From: Paenibacillus cellulositrophicus
GTDB lineage: Bacteria; Bacillota; Bacilli; Paenibacillales; Paenibacillaceae
Length of the DNA stretch: 64,000 bases
Assembly: GCF_009363095.1 (NCBI RefSeq)
Contig: NZ_CP045295.1
Coordinates: 186,001 to 250,000 of the forward strand
Direction of reading: 5' to 3'
This document shows positions 51,218-60,491 of this stretch, in pieces; position 1 is the stretch's first letter, and each line of letters opens with the position of its first letter. The translations under genes and the position numbers were made by a program. The notes under the pieces are model-generated. The model did no database searches. It had not been told where the DNA came from and saw only the letters and a list, made by a program, of their open reading frames with translations.

Positions 51218-51358
51218 AATCGTCAATTCCATAAATAACTATGTCATTTCGCATAACTGAACAAATTTTAAAGAATAAGGGATCCTCTGACTGACGCTAC
51301 AGCCGGAGAATCCCTATTAAAGTAACGTGCCCTTTAGGCGACTGAGTCAACCGCACAA

Positions 51359-51895
51359 CTATGCTGGAACGTAGGTCAACCTGATCACCTTCTCGCCAAT
51401 TCGATCGCTTGCCACAAGACGCAGCGGCGGCCGCGGACCGGCGAAGAACGGCTTGCCATGACCCAGCACGACTGGATGCAGGTAGAGTCTATACTCATCA
51501 ACGAGACCGAGCTCCGTTAGACTGTGGGCCAGCTCCGGCCCGGCAACTTCAATCTCCCCTTCATGCTGAGTCTTCAGCCCACGTATGGCCGCTGCGAGGT
51601 CGCCCTCAATCAGAGAAGCGTTCGGACCGACGGTCTTTAACGTCCTCGACACCACCCACTTCGGTATGCTTTGCCACGCCGCTGCGTATTCCCGTTCCGG
51701 CGCATCCCATTCCAAATGGTCTTCGTCCCAATACCGCATGGTCTCGTACATGCGGCGCCCGTACAGGCAGCCCGCCAGGCCGCGCACGTCGTCGATGAAA
51801 TGACGGAATAGCACGGGGTCGGGCTGAAATGCCGGGTGGTCGTGGTCGACGAATCCGTCCAGAGACTGGTTTAATGCGAAAACGATCTTTGCCAT
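51359..51895 (-). CDS. Dihydrofolate-reductase-family protein (RibD C-terminal domain)
   Basis: 178 residues. It starts KIVFALNQSLDGFVDHDHPA (family SLDGFV-type first strand), has LYGRRMYETMRYWDEDH (NADPH-binding GRRMYE), VVSRTLKTVGPNASLIEGDL and LVDEYRLYLHPVVLGHGKPF. The protein is thus a complete stand-alone member of the RibD-C/DHFR-like reductases, whose natural substrates are mostly unknown. GC-rich. RBS GGGAGGAGAG upstream of the ATG. Confidence 0.87.
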   Translation of the reverse strand: MAKIVFALNQSLDGFVDHDHPAFQPDPVLFRHFIDDVRGLAGCLYGRRMYETMRYWDEDHLEWDAPEREYAAAWQSIPKWVVSRTLKTVGPNASLIEGDLAAAIRGLKTQHEGEIEVAGPELAHSLTELGLVDEYRLYLHPVVLGHGKPFFAGPRPPLRLVASDRIGEKVIRLTYVPA

Positions 51896-52207
51896 GCGAC
51901 TGACTCTCCTCCCTGGTTTTCTCGCACATTCAACATCAAGATTACACGTTCCATATGCAGCCTCCTTTATGTCTACATTTTATCATCCAACAGAATGTCC
52001 GGTTTCTCATGGATTGCTAATGAGCACAGTCCTGGCCTAACTGAATGCAAATTTAATTTAACGAAGGATGTCTAACCAAGATAGGATGAATCATATCGAA
52101 GGATTGACCAATGTACTCACGCGCCGTTTGTTAACAAGCGTTCGAGTTTAGTCTCGGTAAAACAATCGGAACAACACTTCCGTAAATCGGATTTCGAACA
52201 AGATGCA
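51896..52207. other. Intergenic, no gene seen
   Basis: AT-rich spacer between the DHFR-like gene and the 3' end of the large glycosidase gene. No clear hairpin terminator was found for the glycosidase gene. Confidence 0.4.
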
Positions 52208-55200
52208 TTACTTTAGCCAAGCTATAAAGCGCGCGAGTATGGTGGACACTTCAGCCCGCGAGACAATACTGGCAGGGTCCAGAAGGTTCCCTGGCTTGCC
52301 GTTCAGGATTCCCACCTCCGTAGCCCAGCTCATAGCGTCCTTTGCCCAATCAGAAATCTCGCCGCTGTCCGCAAAGCTCTTGCCGATGCCGCCCACAGCA
52401 GGTTGCCCGCCGTACCGGTACAGGAGTGTGATCAGCTGCTCACGGGTAATGGCAGCCTCCGGAACGCTGCCGTCGCTGATCCCCGCAGCCACTGCCCAGT
52501 CCTGCGCCTTGCTGTACCAATACAAGCCCCCTTCGGTCTCGGCGCCGTCCAGCCGGGCCATCACGGTGAAGAGCATGGCGCGGCTCATAGATGCATTGGG
52601 GGCAAAATTCTCTTTATCTGTCCCTAGAAACAGTTCACGGCTAGCAGTAAAAGCAATCGACTCCGCAGCCCAATGGTGGTCAGGCACATCCTTAAATGTG
52701 ATCTTGTTGTCTACCAGCTTCACCGTTACATCGCTCCTGACCAGGATACTCAATCCATTCTCCGTCATTACGGAGGTCCCGATGATTGTTCTGGAGCGGT
52801 CACCTCTGACTGTATAGGCTACAGTGGAGGCGGAGGCTTTCTTGACGGGAATTGTAATCCGTGCTTGTGCCACTCCTTCGGGCAGATGAACTTCGGCCGT
52901 TACTTCCCCTAGCGACTTCGTAATTGTCTCAACCTTCACACCCTGCGAATCGGTGACGACAGAACGGCTGCTTCCGTCCGGCTTGCTCACGGTCTCGCTT
53001 TTGCTGCCGTCTTGCTTCGTGACTACTTCGGTCAGAGTGCCACTGCGTTCCTTCGTGATGACTTTACGGTCGCCATTCGGCCAGACGGTGGTCTCCGTAA
53101 CTGTTCCGGTATTCTGGTCTGTGACGATAGTCGTTGTGCTGCCGTCCCCATTCTTAGTGATCGGGGCAGACGTAGGCGGGGCAGTCGAACTGGCAGGCTC
53201 GTTGCCAGAATTGCTGCCGCCGCTGGTCGCATATACACCGACAGTCACAACGCAAGACGCTGTGTAACTGCCGTCTGCAGTGGTCGCCTTTATTACAGTC
53301 GTGCCGGAGGCGTGGGCACTCACAAGTCCGTGCTCATCCACAGTAGCTACAGCCGGGTTTGATGTGCTCCAAATCACGGTCTTATTAGATGCTTCAGCGG
53401 GTTCTACATGTGCGGTGAGCTGGACAGTGGAGCTCCCATAGTTGGTATACAATTGTGCAATAGTTGGGTCCAGGCTCACACCGGTGACAGGAATCGATTG
53501 ATTAAAAGCCGTAATAGTGAACTCCACATAAGGACTTGCTTTATGTGTGTCCGTTTCGCGGTATCGAACCCAGTACGTTCCGGGCTGCAGATTGGCAAGT
53601 GTATCACCTTCTACATTTAACCAGGTGCCCCCATGATCTGAAGACCATTCCATGGAATCATTCACCCCGGTGATGCGTCCATCATTGGCGCCAGCCGCTG
53701 TTTCATCGACTTTCCCAAGACCCTCTGGAGCGGCCTTCGGTCCTCCTATGACCATAGCTTTGAAATCATCAAAGTCGATGGAGGCATTGGCGTACCCGTC
53801 GATCCCAAACAGTTGTCCGATCAGCTTGTCACCGCCTGTATGGCGGAAATTGTAATCCGTAGCTACCGGAACATCGTCGAGGTAGACGGTGTAGGTCTTG
53901 TTATCCCAGTTGGACACCATTTTGATTTTGTACCATGTATTGTAGGACACGTTTTGGACTGCTTTCTTGGATCCACCGTTCTGTACAATAAACTTACCGG
54001 TATCAAAAGCAGTGACCATCGAATAATTGCCGGTACCGCTGTCGTTTCTCATCATGGCGCCATTGGCGTACTGGAAGCTGCTGTTTAATCTGGCGCGATA
54101 CTCGATGACGATGCGCTGATCCCCCTCCGCTTTTACCTCCCCTGTATATGGCAGGAACAGGTTTGCCTTGCCCGAGGTAGCGGTCGTGGTCAGTCGAAGA
54201 AATTTATTACCGTCCTCTTCCTTTACCGTTGCGGTAGCTCCATTGGTCAGATCTTCAATGGTGATACCGTAAGGGTATTTGCCTACCGTATCGCCGGAGA
54301 AATCCCGGTAAGCGTTATAGACAACGCCATCCTGCACGCTGTTAAGCGAACCTAACAGAGCCTCTTCCGCCTGAGCGAGATTATCCAGTACCCCGTCAAA
54401 CTGCTCTTTGCTCAGATCCGGGTTGGAGGCCATCTCTTCTGCTTTATTCACCTCGGCCACAAAAGCGTCATACTTGGATTGGCTATAGTTGCCTAACCCA
54501 GTGCCCAACGGATAAGAGAAATTCGCCAGTCTATTGCGGTGCTGATTCACAATGTCATCAAGGCCCCATCCTGCAACAACTTCTACGGGTACAGTGGAAG
54601 GAATATCTCGGCCATCCACCTTCAGAATGACTGGCACCTGAACCGTACCAAGAGAGCTGAAGTCCATCCCCTCCGGCTTCCAGCTGACAACTTCCGCCGT
54701 CATCGACTCGCTATTGTATACAACATCCACAACGCTGGGCGGATCAGGAGTCACTCCCGAAGGAGTCTTCACTTCAGAAACCACCTGAACCGCATCAGAA
54801 GCGTCGATTACTGTCAATTGGATTGCCGTTTTGCTGCCGTTGTATTCGGCTGTAATAAGAGCTGTACCCGGTTTATCTGCGTATACCGAAGGGGTGACCG
54901 AGACAGTATCAATCCGGGCCACTCCGGGATCGCTGCTGGTATACTGAGCATCAGCTGTCACATTCTTCATTTCATAGTTGTTATAGCGAGCAGTTAACTG
55001 CAATGGGAGGCTTCGCTGTCCGCTGGTCAGGACGCTGTCCAATCCGCTCATGTCAAGAGACTGCACCGATCTGGGCTCTGCGATTACGGTTACCGCGGCC
55101 GTTGTTGTTTTCCCCTGATATGTCGCGGTAATTGTCGTACTGCCCGCCCCGACAGCTTTAATCTGATCCCCTTCATCAATAATGGCAACCTTCATGTCGG

Positions 55201-56839
55201 AAGAACTGAAGGTAGCTCCAGTATCGATAGCCGTATAGGTAGCGCCCGTTACCGTATACAGTGGCAACCTGCGGGTTTCGTTCAACCCCAGGGTAAATCC
55301 CGGGGATTCAAATAAAATTTCCGATGTATCCAGCTTAAATAGATCCATACTGTCGATTTCGGCCAGATTGCTCCCTTTCGAGAAGCGGATGATGTTGTCG
55401 CCTTCCTTAAGGAAGATTTTCGCCGTGGAGGTTCCCCAACGATTCGGACCAGAATAGACGATGTTCAATTTGGCACCGGAGCTGCCGTTGACCGACAATA
55501 TATGGGAGGCATCCGCCGCATTGGGGGAGCCATTGGCATTGCGCACGGACAGGTTATAGAATCCCGCCTCCGGCACATTTACTGTAAACTGTGCATAATC
55601 ATTGGTGTTCTTGATACCTGCGATTTTCATCCCGCCTGATGCGGTGCTTTCCCGCAGGACAGCCGGAGAAGTTTCTCCATTCGGATCCTTCACCAGCAAC
55701 GCATTTTCCGCTTCATAGCGCTTCCGCATCAGCTCACCGGAAGGTATGGCAATCGGCATGTTCGGATCTACCGGCGCTCCCAGGTTCGGCGTATTGTCGT
55801 CATTCCAAGTGAATTTCTGTGCGTAGACTTTGCGGGTCCAGCCTGACCCCGGCCAGCGGGCAGCATGGTAAATGATCCAGTCCTCCGCACCATCAGGAGA
55901 TGAGACGATACTATGGTGGCCAGGGCCGTAAACACCATTGGCACTAGAAAAGATCGGCTTATCCCGCTTTACCCAGGAGCCAGGGTTCATTAAATCGTCG
56001 CTAATCTTGGCCGTAATCAACCCGAGGGAGTAACTGTCTGTCCAGCTTCCGTTGGCCGAATAGATCAGATTGATGGTGTCGCCCTTTATAGTGACCTCGG
56101 GCCCTTCATTGATCCTCCCCGGGGAAGTTTCCCAGTCATATTCAGGCGTTGAAATCAGGACCCGTTCCGAACTGATGGTCCGCGGATCGCTCATCTTTGC
56201 GATATATAAATTTTGAAAGCTTCCGTCGGTTTCCTCCCAGCCGGACCAAATAAAATAGTGATCCTCATTTACAGTCAGCACAGTGCCGTCAATTGCCCAA
56301 CGATCGGTGGAATCGGTAATCTTCCCTTTGAACTCCCAGGTTCCCGTCATCGGATTATCACTGGCGTTCTCCAGCACGTACATGCGATGGTTTGCATTGG
56401 TTCCGTCGTCGGCTGCGAAGTAGATATACCATTTGAATAGGCCATCGTTATCTCTGAGATAGTGCATTTCAGGCGCCCAAACATCGGAACTGTACATGGA
56501 CCCTTTAACCGGTGTCCAGGCTAGGCTTCTCTCGCCCGCTTCAATGCCAGTAATCGTCTTCGCTCTGCGGATCATGATGCCGCTGGCATTGACAAACACA
56601 TTGTAGTAGTAGCCGTCCGTATGCTTGTAAACCCAAGGGTCGGCCCCTGTCTGCATGATAACATTGTAGAAATCAGACACATCCTTTCCCTCCTGCCGGG
56701 ATGCCAAATCCGCCTTATCCGGCGTTTGCTCTGCCGCCATAGCCGCTCCGTTCCATTGTGGCAGCATCAGCAGCACGGCGAGACAAAACAGCAAATACCT
56801 GAATCTTTTCCTATCCCATAAAACCGCTTTCAACTTCAT
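52208..56839 (-). CDS. Large secreted GH43 glycosidase with Ig-like and SLH domains
   Basis: 1,543 residues. Order: signal peptide (LLFCLAVLLMLPQWNGAAMA); GH43 five-bladed propeller at about residues 50-375, with base Asp in TGADPWVYKH, WAPEMHYL, pKa-modulating Asp in WAIDGTVL and acid Glu in RINEGPEVTI, the arabinan/xylan-type set; a CBM6/35-like module near 380-520; bacterial Ig-like (BIG2-type) modules with Asp/Thr-rich strands; a laminin-G-like concanavalin fold (YRDFSGDTVGKYPYGIT to DFDDFKAMV) near 860-1,065; another BIG2 (TGVSLDPTIAQLYTNYGSST); a repetitive Thr-rich linker; three SLH repeats at the end (FKDVPDHHWAAESIAF, AITREQLITLLYRYGG, DSGEISDWAKDAMSWA) that anchor the enzyme to wall polysaccharide. 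ATG 56,839 with GGGGGATGG before it is preferred to 56,878. Confidence 0.9.
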   Translation of the reverse strand: MKLKAVLWDRKRFRYLLFCLAVLLMLPQWNGAAMAAEQTPDKADLASRQEGKDVSDFYNVIMQTGADPWVYKHTDGYYYNVFVNASGIMIRRAKTITGIEAGERSLAWTPVKGSMYSSDVWAPEMHYLRDNDGLFKWYIYFAADDGTNANHRMYVLENASDNPMTGTWEFKGKITDSTDRWAIDGTVLTVNEDHYFIWSGWEETDGSFQNLYIAKMSDPRTISSERVLISTPEYDWETSPGRINEGPEVTIKGDTINLIYSANGSWTDSYSLGLITAKISDDLMNPGSWVKRDKPIFSSANGVYGPGHHSIVSSPDGAEDWIIYHAARWPGSGWTRKVYAQKFTWNDDNTPNLGAPVDPNMPIAIPSGELMRKRYEAENALLVKDPNGETSPAVLRESTASGGMKIAGIKNTNDYAQFTVNVPEAGFYNLSVRNANGSPNAADASHILSVNGSSGAKLNIVYSGPNRWGTSTAKIFLKEGDNIIRFSKGSNLAEIDSMDLFKLDTSEILFESPGFTLGLNETRRLPLYTVTGATYTAIDTGATFSSSDMKVAIIDEGDQIKAVGAGSTTITATYQGKTTTAAVTVIAEPRSVQSLDMSGLDSVLTSGQRSLPLQLTARYNNYEMKNVTADAQYTSSDPGVARIDTVSVTPSVYADKPGTALITAEYNGSKTAIQLTVIDASDAVQVVSEVKTPSGVTPDPPSVVDVVYNSESMTAEVVSWKPEGMDFSSLGTVQVPVILKVDGRDIPSTVPVEVVAGWGLDDIVNQHRNRLANFSYPLGTGLGNYSQSKYDAFVAEVNKAEEMASNPDLSKEQFDGVLDNLAQAEEALLGSLNSVQDGVVYNAYRDFSGDTVGKYPYGITIEDLTNGATATVKEEDGNKFLRLTTTATSGKANLFLPYTGEVKAEGDQRIVIEYRARLNSSFQYANGAMMRNDSGTGNYSMVTAFDTGKFIVQNGGSKKAVQNVSYNTWYKIKMVSNWDNKTYTVYLDDVPVATDYNFRHTGGDKLIGQLFGIDGYANASIDFDDFKAMVIGGPKAAPEGLGKVDETAAGANDGRITGVNDSMEWSSDHGGTWLNVEGDTLANLQPGTYWVRYRETDTHKASPYVEFTITAFNQSIPVTGVSLDPTIAQLYTNYGSSTVQLTAHVEPAEASNKTVIWSTSNPAVATVDEHGLVSAHASGTTVIKATTADGSYTASCVVTVGVYATSGGSNSGNEPASSTAPPTSAPITKNGDGSTTTIVTDQNTGTVTETTVWPNGDRKVITKERSGTLTEVVTKQDGSKSETVSKPDGSSRSVVTDSQGVKVETITKSLGEVTAEVHLPEGVAQARITIPVKKASASTVAYTVRGDRSRTIIGTSVMTENGLSILVRSDVTVKLVDNKITFKDVPDHHWAAESIAFTASRELFLGTDKENFAPNASMSRAMLFTVMARLDGAETEGGLYWYSKAQDWAVAAGISDGSVPEAAITREQLITLLYRYGGQPAVGGIGKSFADSGEISDWAKDAMSWATEVGILNGKPGNLLDPASIVSRAEVSTILARFIAWLK

Positions 56840-57009
56840 CCATCCCCCTGTCATTGATTTTTTCAGCCATGTCCTCATTCTACTTTCAGAGAAAATTTAA
56901 AAAATGTACTATCTTAAATTGTTTTGGTAACCGTTTTAGAAAAAGTGTCTTGACCTTCGGATTATACTTAACCCTCTCAGCGTCTGATGGTTATCGCCGG
57001 AAATTCGAA

Positions 57010-57047
57010 GAAAAAAGGACACAATCCCCGATTAAGGGATGTGTCCT
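57010..57047 (-). terminator. Terminator of the YesN-YesM transcript
   Basis: AGGACACA/TGTGTCCT plus an inner CCC/GGG; followed on the minus strand by TTTTTTCTTC. It lies 46 bases after the kinase stop. Confidence 0.8.
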
Positions 57048-57092
57048 GAAGAAAAACAATTCATTGTAGTGTGTCCGGCTATCGACATAACC

Positions 57093-58922
57093 TTACTCTT
57101 CCGAAGGTTTGCCGTAGCTTAACAGCTTTGGAATCCTCACGGTCACGGTCGTCCCATGGCCGAACTGGCTATCTATGGCGATCCCGTAACCCTCTCCAAA
57201 CAATAGCCGGAGCCTGTTATGGATATTGGAAAGTCCGATGCTTGCAGCCGGTTGGCCATCTGGTGCAGGTTCTGGGGATGCCATGCCCAGCTTAGCCTGA
57301 AGGGAAGCCAATTGCTCCGGGTCCATGCCCTTCCCGGTATCCGTGATTTGGAAGCACACGTCCCCGTGCGCATCTATGCTCCCGGTAACTTGAAGCCGGC
57401 CCCCTTGATCCATCCGCTCCAGCCCATGATAGACTGCATTCTCCACAATGGGTTGGAGAATCATCTTGGGGGTTTGCATCTCCAGGAGTCCCTCGTCCAC
57501 ATCGATCTCGATGATAAATTTATTTTCATACCGGATGGCGATAATGTTCATATAAGCCTGAATACAGTCCAGCTCTTCTCTTATCCGCACAAGATCATCT
57601 TTTCTTATACTGTACCGGAATATTTTGGACATGCAAGATGCAATTTGCGCGATCTCCCTGCTTCCGTATTCCAATCCGATGCTGCTGATGCAATTGAGCG
57701 TATTATAGAGAAAATGGGGGTTGATCTGGCTTTGCAGGGCAGCAAACTCCGCCTGTTTCTGACTCAGCTCAGATTCATATAATCTGGCCTGGGTATTGAT
57801 CATATCGCTTGCCATCTGTTCCCTTTCATTGATTACCCGGTTAATGTCGTCGGCCAGCATGCCTACTTCATTGGTAGACCGGACTTTAATGCGGAAGCCC
57901 ATATCCCGGCTCCCAACTCGCTTCATATCCAGAACAAGTCCCATCACCGGACGCATCAGATTGTTCATAAAAAAACTGCCCATGATGAGCATGCTTAGAA
58001 TCATCCCAATCCCCACGATAATGCTGACTTTCCGTATAGGGTTCATGTCTGCAGTAAGCTCATGCACTGGAATCATACTCACAACCCGCCACCCGTCTGC
58101 CTGCTCCAAACCCTTAACCTGGACAAGAATATCTTCCCCATCGATCGTTGTTTTGACCCCGTTAAGCAGGATGCCCTTATCCATAGACAGAACTTCCCTG
58201 AATAACGCACCTCGGGCATTGGAATTGGTGGAAGCAATCACCTCATCCCGGCTATTCAGAATGTACAAGGTAGAGTTGGGCGTTAATTCCGTATTTTCTA
58301 CAAGCCCCTGCATTTTGTCCATATTGACCAAAACGGTACAGTAACCCGTAATTTGGGAGAAATAGATTCCCCCGATGGCCTCCACAATCGGCGCTATATA
58401 AAAGAACTGTTCCGTTCCTGTTCTGTCGTCTTTTAGAATCGAGGTGAACATCCCCTTGTCCCGCAGCGAAGGATCTTCCTTATACTTCTGGATAAAGGTA
58501 TCGTAACGATTGAGAAAAAAAATATCTCCGCTTGCTGATGCCAAACTGTACAGCCGTCTTCCCCGAATATCATTAATTACAATTCCGTCCACATACGAAT
58601 TAAAGGATCTCATATATTCCATGAGATCCAATGCATTTGGACCGCTATTAAACGCCCTTTTGTAATCATCATCCACTACAGAAAATTCCTGAACCCGTCT
58701 GCTATTGACCGCAATGCTGGTGCTGACCCTGATATCACTAAATGCAGAATCAATTTTGCGGCGTGTTTGTTCTATCATTTGGTTACTGTAATGGGCGGCT
58801 CTCTTCTGGGTTAAATTAGAGAAACTATAATAATAATAAAATTCCATGACAGTAAAAATGATGATGGAGAAAAAAAAGATAAGCCATATCTGATGCTTCA
58901 ATTTCAGTTTACTGATCTTCAT
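57093..58922 (-). CDS. yesM: Sensor histidine kinase, YesM family
   Basis: 609 residues. First helix IWLIFFFSIIIFTVMEF, a double-Cache-like sensor of about 265 residues, second helix IIVGIGMILSMLIMGSFFM near residue 305, HAMP, a coiled linker, then the His_kinase box AALQSQINPHFLYNTLNCIS with the phosphorylated His, N box ILQPIVENAVYHGLERMDQG and G box SIGLSNIHNRLRLLFGEGYG. These are hallmarks of the YesM/LytS group that controls polysaccharide use. It is separated by 20 bases from the regulator gene upstream and stands between the ABC importer and the GH43 enzyme, whose expression it likely governs. Confidence 0.92.
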   Translation of the reverse strand: MKISKLKLKHQIWLIFFFSIIIFTVMEFYYYYSFSNLTQKRAAHYSNQMIEQTRRKIDSAFSDIRVSTSIAVNSRRVQEFSVVDDDYKRAFNSGPNALDLMEYMRSFNSYVDGIVINDIRGRRLYSLASASGDIFFLNRYDTFIQKYKEDPSLRDKGMFTSILKDDRTGTEQFFYIAPIVEAIGGIYFSQITGYCTVLVNMDKMQGLVENTELTPNSTLYILNSRDEVIASTNSNARGALFREVLSMDKGILLNGVKTTIDGEDILVQVKGLEQADGWRVVSMIPVHELTADMNPIRKVSIIVGIGMILSMLIMGSFFMNNLMRPVMGLVLDMKRVGSRDMGFRIKVRSTNEVGMLADDINRVINEREQMASDMINTQARLYESELSQKQAEFAALQSQINPHFLYNTLNCISSIGLEYGSREIAQIASCMSKIFRYSIRKDDLVRIREELDCIQAYMNIIAIRYENKFIIEIDVDEGLLEMQTPKMILQPIVENAVYHGLERMDQGGRLQVTGSIDAHGDVCFQITDTGKGMDPEQLASLQAKLGMASPEPAPDGQPAASIGLSNIHNRLRLLFGEGYGIAIDSQFGHGTTVTVRIPKLLSYGKPSEE

Positions 58923-58942
58923 GGCCCGCCGCTCCGTTCATA

Positions 58943-60385
58943 TCAACTTTTTCTGAATTTGGCGGGGGTCATCCCGCAATGCTTCTTGAACACTTTATTG
59001 AAATAATAATAATCGACATACCCGGCCTGAATGGCCACTTCTTCAATGGATAGATCCGTTCGCTTCAGGAGCTCACGGGCTTTCTTGATTCTCAGCTCCG
59101 ACACATATTCAGAGAAGGTTTTGCCCAGATTTTTTCTGAATAATTGGCAGCAATACACCTGGTTAATGAAGAACTGGGCAGATAGATCCTTCAAATACAA
59201 TTTCTGCTCAAAATGATGGTTGATATAATGGATCATCCTGTTGAAGCAGGACTGGATGTCCCCTTCTTGCACTGAGCGGCTGTTTCCTATCCTAATGGAG
59301 TCGAGAACCTCATGTAAAAAGCTGCATAGCGACTCAAAGTGTTCAAATCGTTCCTTGATCTCGGAATAATTCAGGAATTCCAATTCCATATCCTTCAATT
59401 CCTCAGAATATGCTTTGATAAGGATCCCGACGGCTTGATTCCACAGGTAGACAACCTCAGACATGCCCAGATGATGATCCCTGAAATATGCCTGCAGCCC
59501 TTTAATGTACGCATCCACATCGTCAAATTGATTTCCCTGTAGGATGTGGTGGATTTCATCGATACATGGCTTCACCAGATGAAGCTTCGGCTCGTAGTGA
59601 ACGACGCCCCCAGCTTCTTCAAGAAAAACCTGGGAAGCGGACAGGTCTGCTTCTTTAATGAGCTTGCTCATGTGCTTTAGTTGATTAGAGATGCTGCTGA
59701 CGCCCATAACATGGATGCCCGTCTTATTCAGAACCCACTTATCCGACAGTCCTTCCAGACAAGCCCTATGCTCCGTCATCAGGACAACTAGCATTTTTCG
59801 GGCTCCGGCTTCAACTTCCACAACATGAACAGGCTTTCCCTCCAAAGAAAGCAGGTTCCTCATATTTTTATTTTCTCCCTCGAAATAGATGGACAACACC
59901 TGATAATAGTACACAGCTGCATCATCGGGAAGCGGTAGGAAGCTCTTTATCTCGCCCTCATTCGCCGAGGTCAGTGCATCCAGAAGGAGTTGGTTGCGTG
60001 CGGTGCTTCTTCGGGAGAAGTGCATGGCCAGCTTCGCAATGAAGGGGTCAGCCTTATCGATATCCAAAGGTTTCAGGAAATAATCCAGCGCGCCATAGCG
60101 CAGCGCTTCCTGGGCATATTCAAATTCCGCATATCCGCTTACGATGACAAACTCAATGTCCATCCCTTCTACTTTGGCCCTCTTCATCAGATCCAGTCCG
60201 GATATTTCAGGCATACGGATATCCGTAAATACCAAATCGGGTTCATTCGCTTTTATGGCATCCCATGCTGTGTAAGCGCTTTTAAATTGTCCGATAATTT
60301 CAAATCCATATTTATCCCAATCGAAGGCGTTGCGGATTCCTTTAATTGCCCACGGCTCATCATCTACAATCATGACCTTGTACAT
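58943..60385 (-). CDS. yesN: Response regulator, YesN family (REC plus AraC-type HTH)
   Basis: 480 residues. Receiver with MIVDDEPWAIKGIRNAF, phospho-Asp in LVFTDIRMPEISGLDLMK and Lys in DYFLKPLDIDKAD; a middle region of unknown fold; and a double AraC helix-turn-helix at the C terminus (YLKDLSAQFFINQVYCCQLF, LSIEEVAIQAGYVDYYYFNK). ATG 60,385 follows AGGAGGATACCC; the longer frame to 60,514 is without an RBS. It should be phosphorylated by the next gene product and activate the importer and glycosidase genes. Confidence 0.92.
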   Translation of the reverse strand: MYKVMIVDDEPWAIKGIRNAFDWDKYGFEIIGQFKSAYTAWDAIKANEPDLVFTDIRMPEISGLDLMKRAKVEGMDIEFVIVSGYAEFEYAQEALRYGALDYFLKPLDIDKADPFIAKLAMHFSRRSTARNQLLLDALTSANEGEIKSFLPLPDDAAVYYYQVLSIYFEGENKNMRNLLSLEGKPVHVVEVEAGARKMLVVLMTEHRACLEGLSDKWVLNKTGIHVMGVSSISNQLKHMSKLIKEADLSASQVFLEEAGGVVHYEPKLHLVKPCIDEIHHILQGNQFDDVDAYIKGLQAYFRDHHLGMSEVVYLWNQAVGILIKAYSEELKDMELEFLNYSEIKERFEHFESLCSFLHEVLDSIRIGNSRSVQEGDIQSCFNRMIHYINHHFEQKLYLKDLSAQFFINQVYCCQLFRKNLGKTFSEYVSELRIKKARELLKRTDLSIEEVAIQAGYVDYYYFNKVFKKHCGMTPAKFRKS

Positions 60386-60448
60386 GGGTATCCTCCTGAA
60401 CATATGGATTCTCCCGAATAATAGCAAAATTATTCGGGAACAGCAACG

Positions 60449-60481
60449 AAAAAAGGATAAACCACAGACTGGTTTATCCTT
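60449..60481 (-). terminator. Terminator between importer and YesN
   Basis: Perfect 12-bp stem AAGGATAAACCA/TGGTTTATCCTT, then TTTTTTCG on the minus strand. It lies just after the solute-binding protein stop at 60,492, so the regulatory genes are on a separate or read-through transcript. Confidence 0.85.
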
Positions 60482-60491
60482 ATGCCATGGA

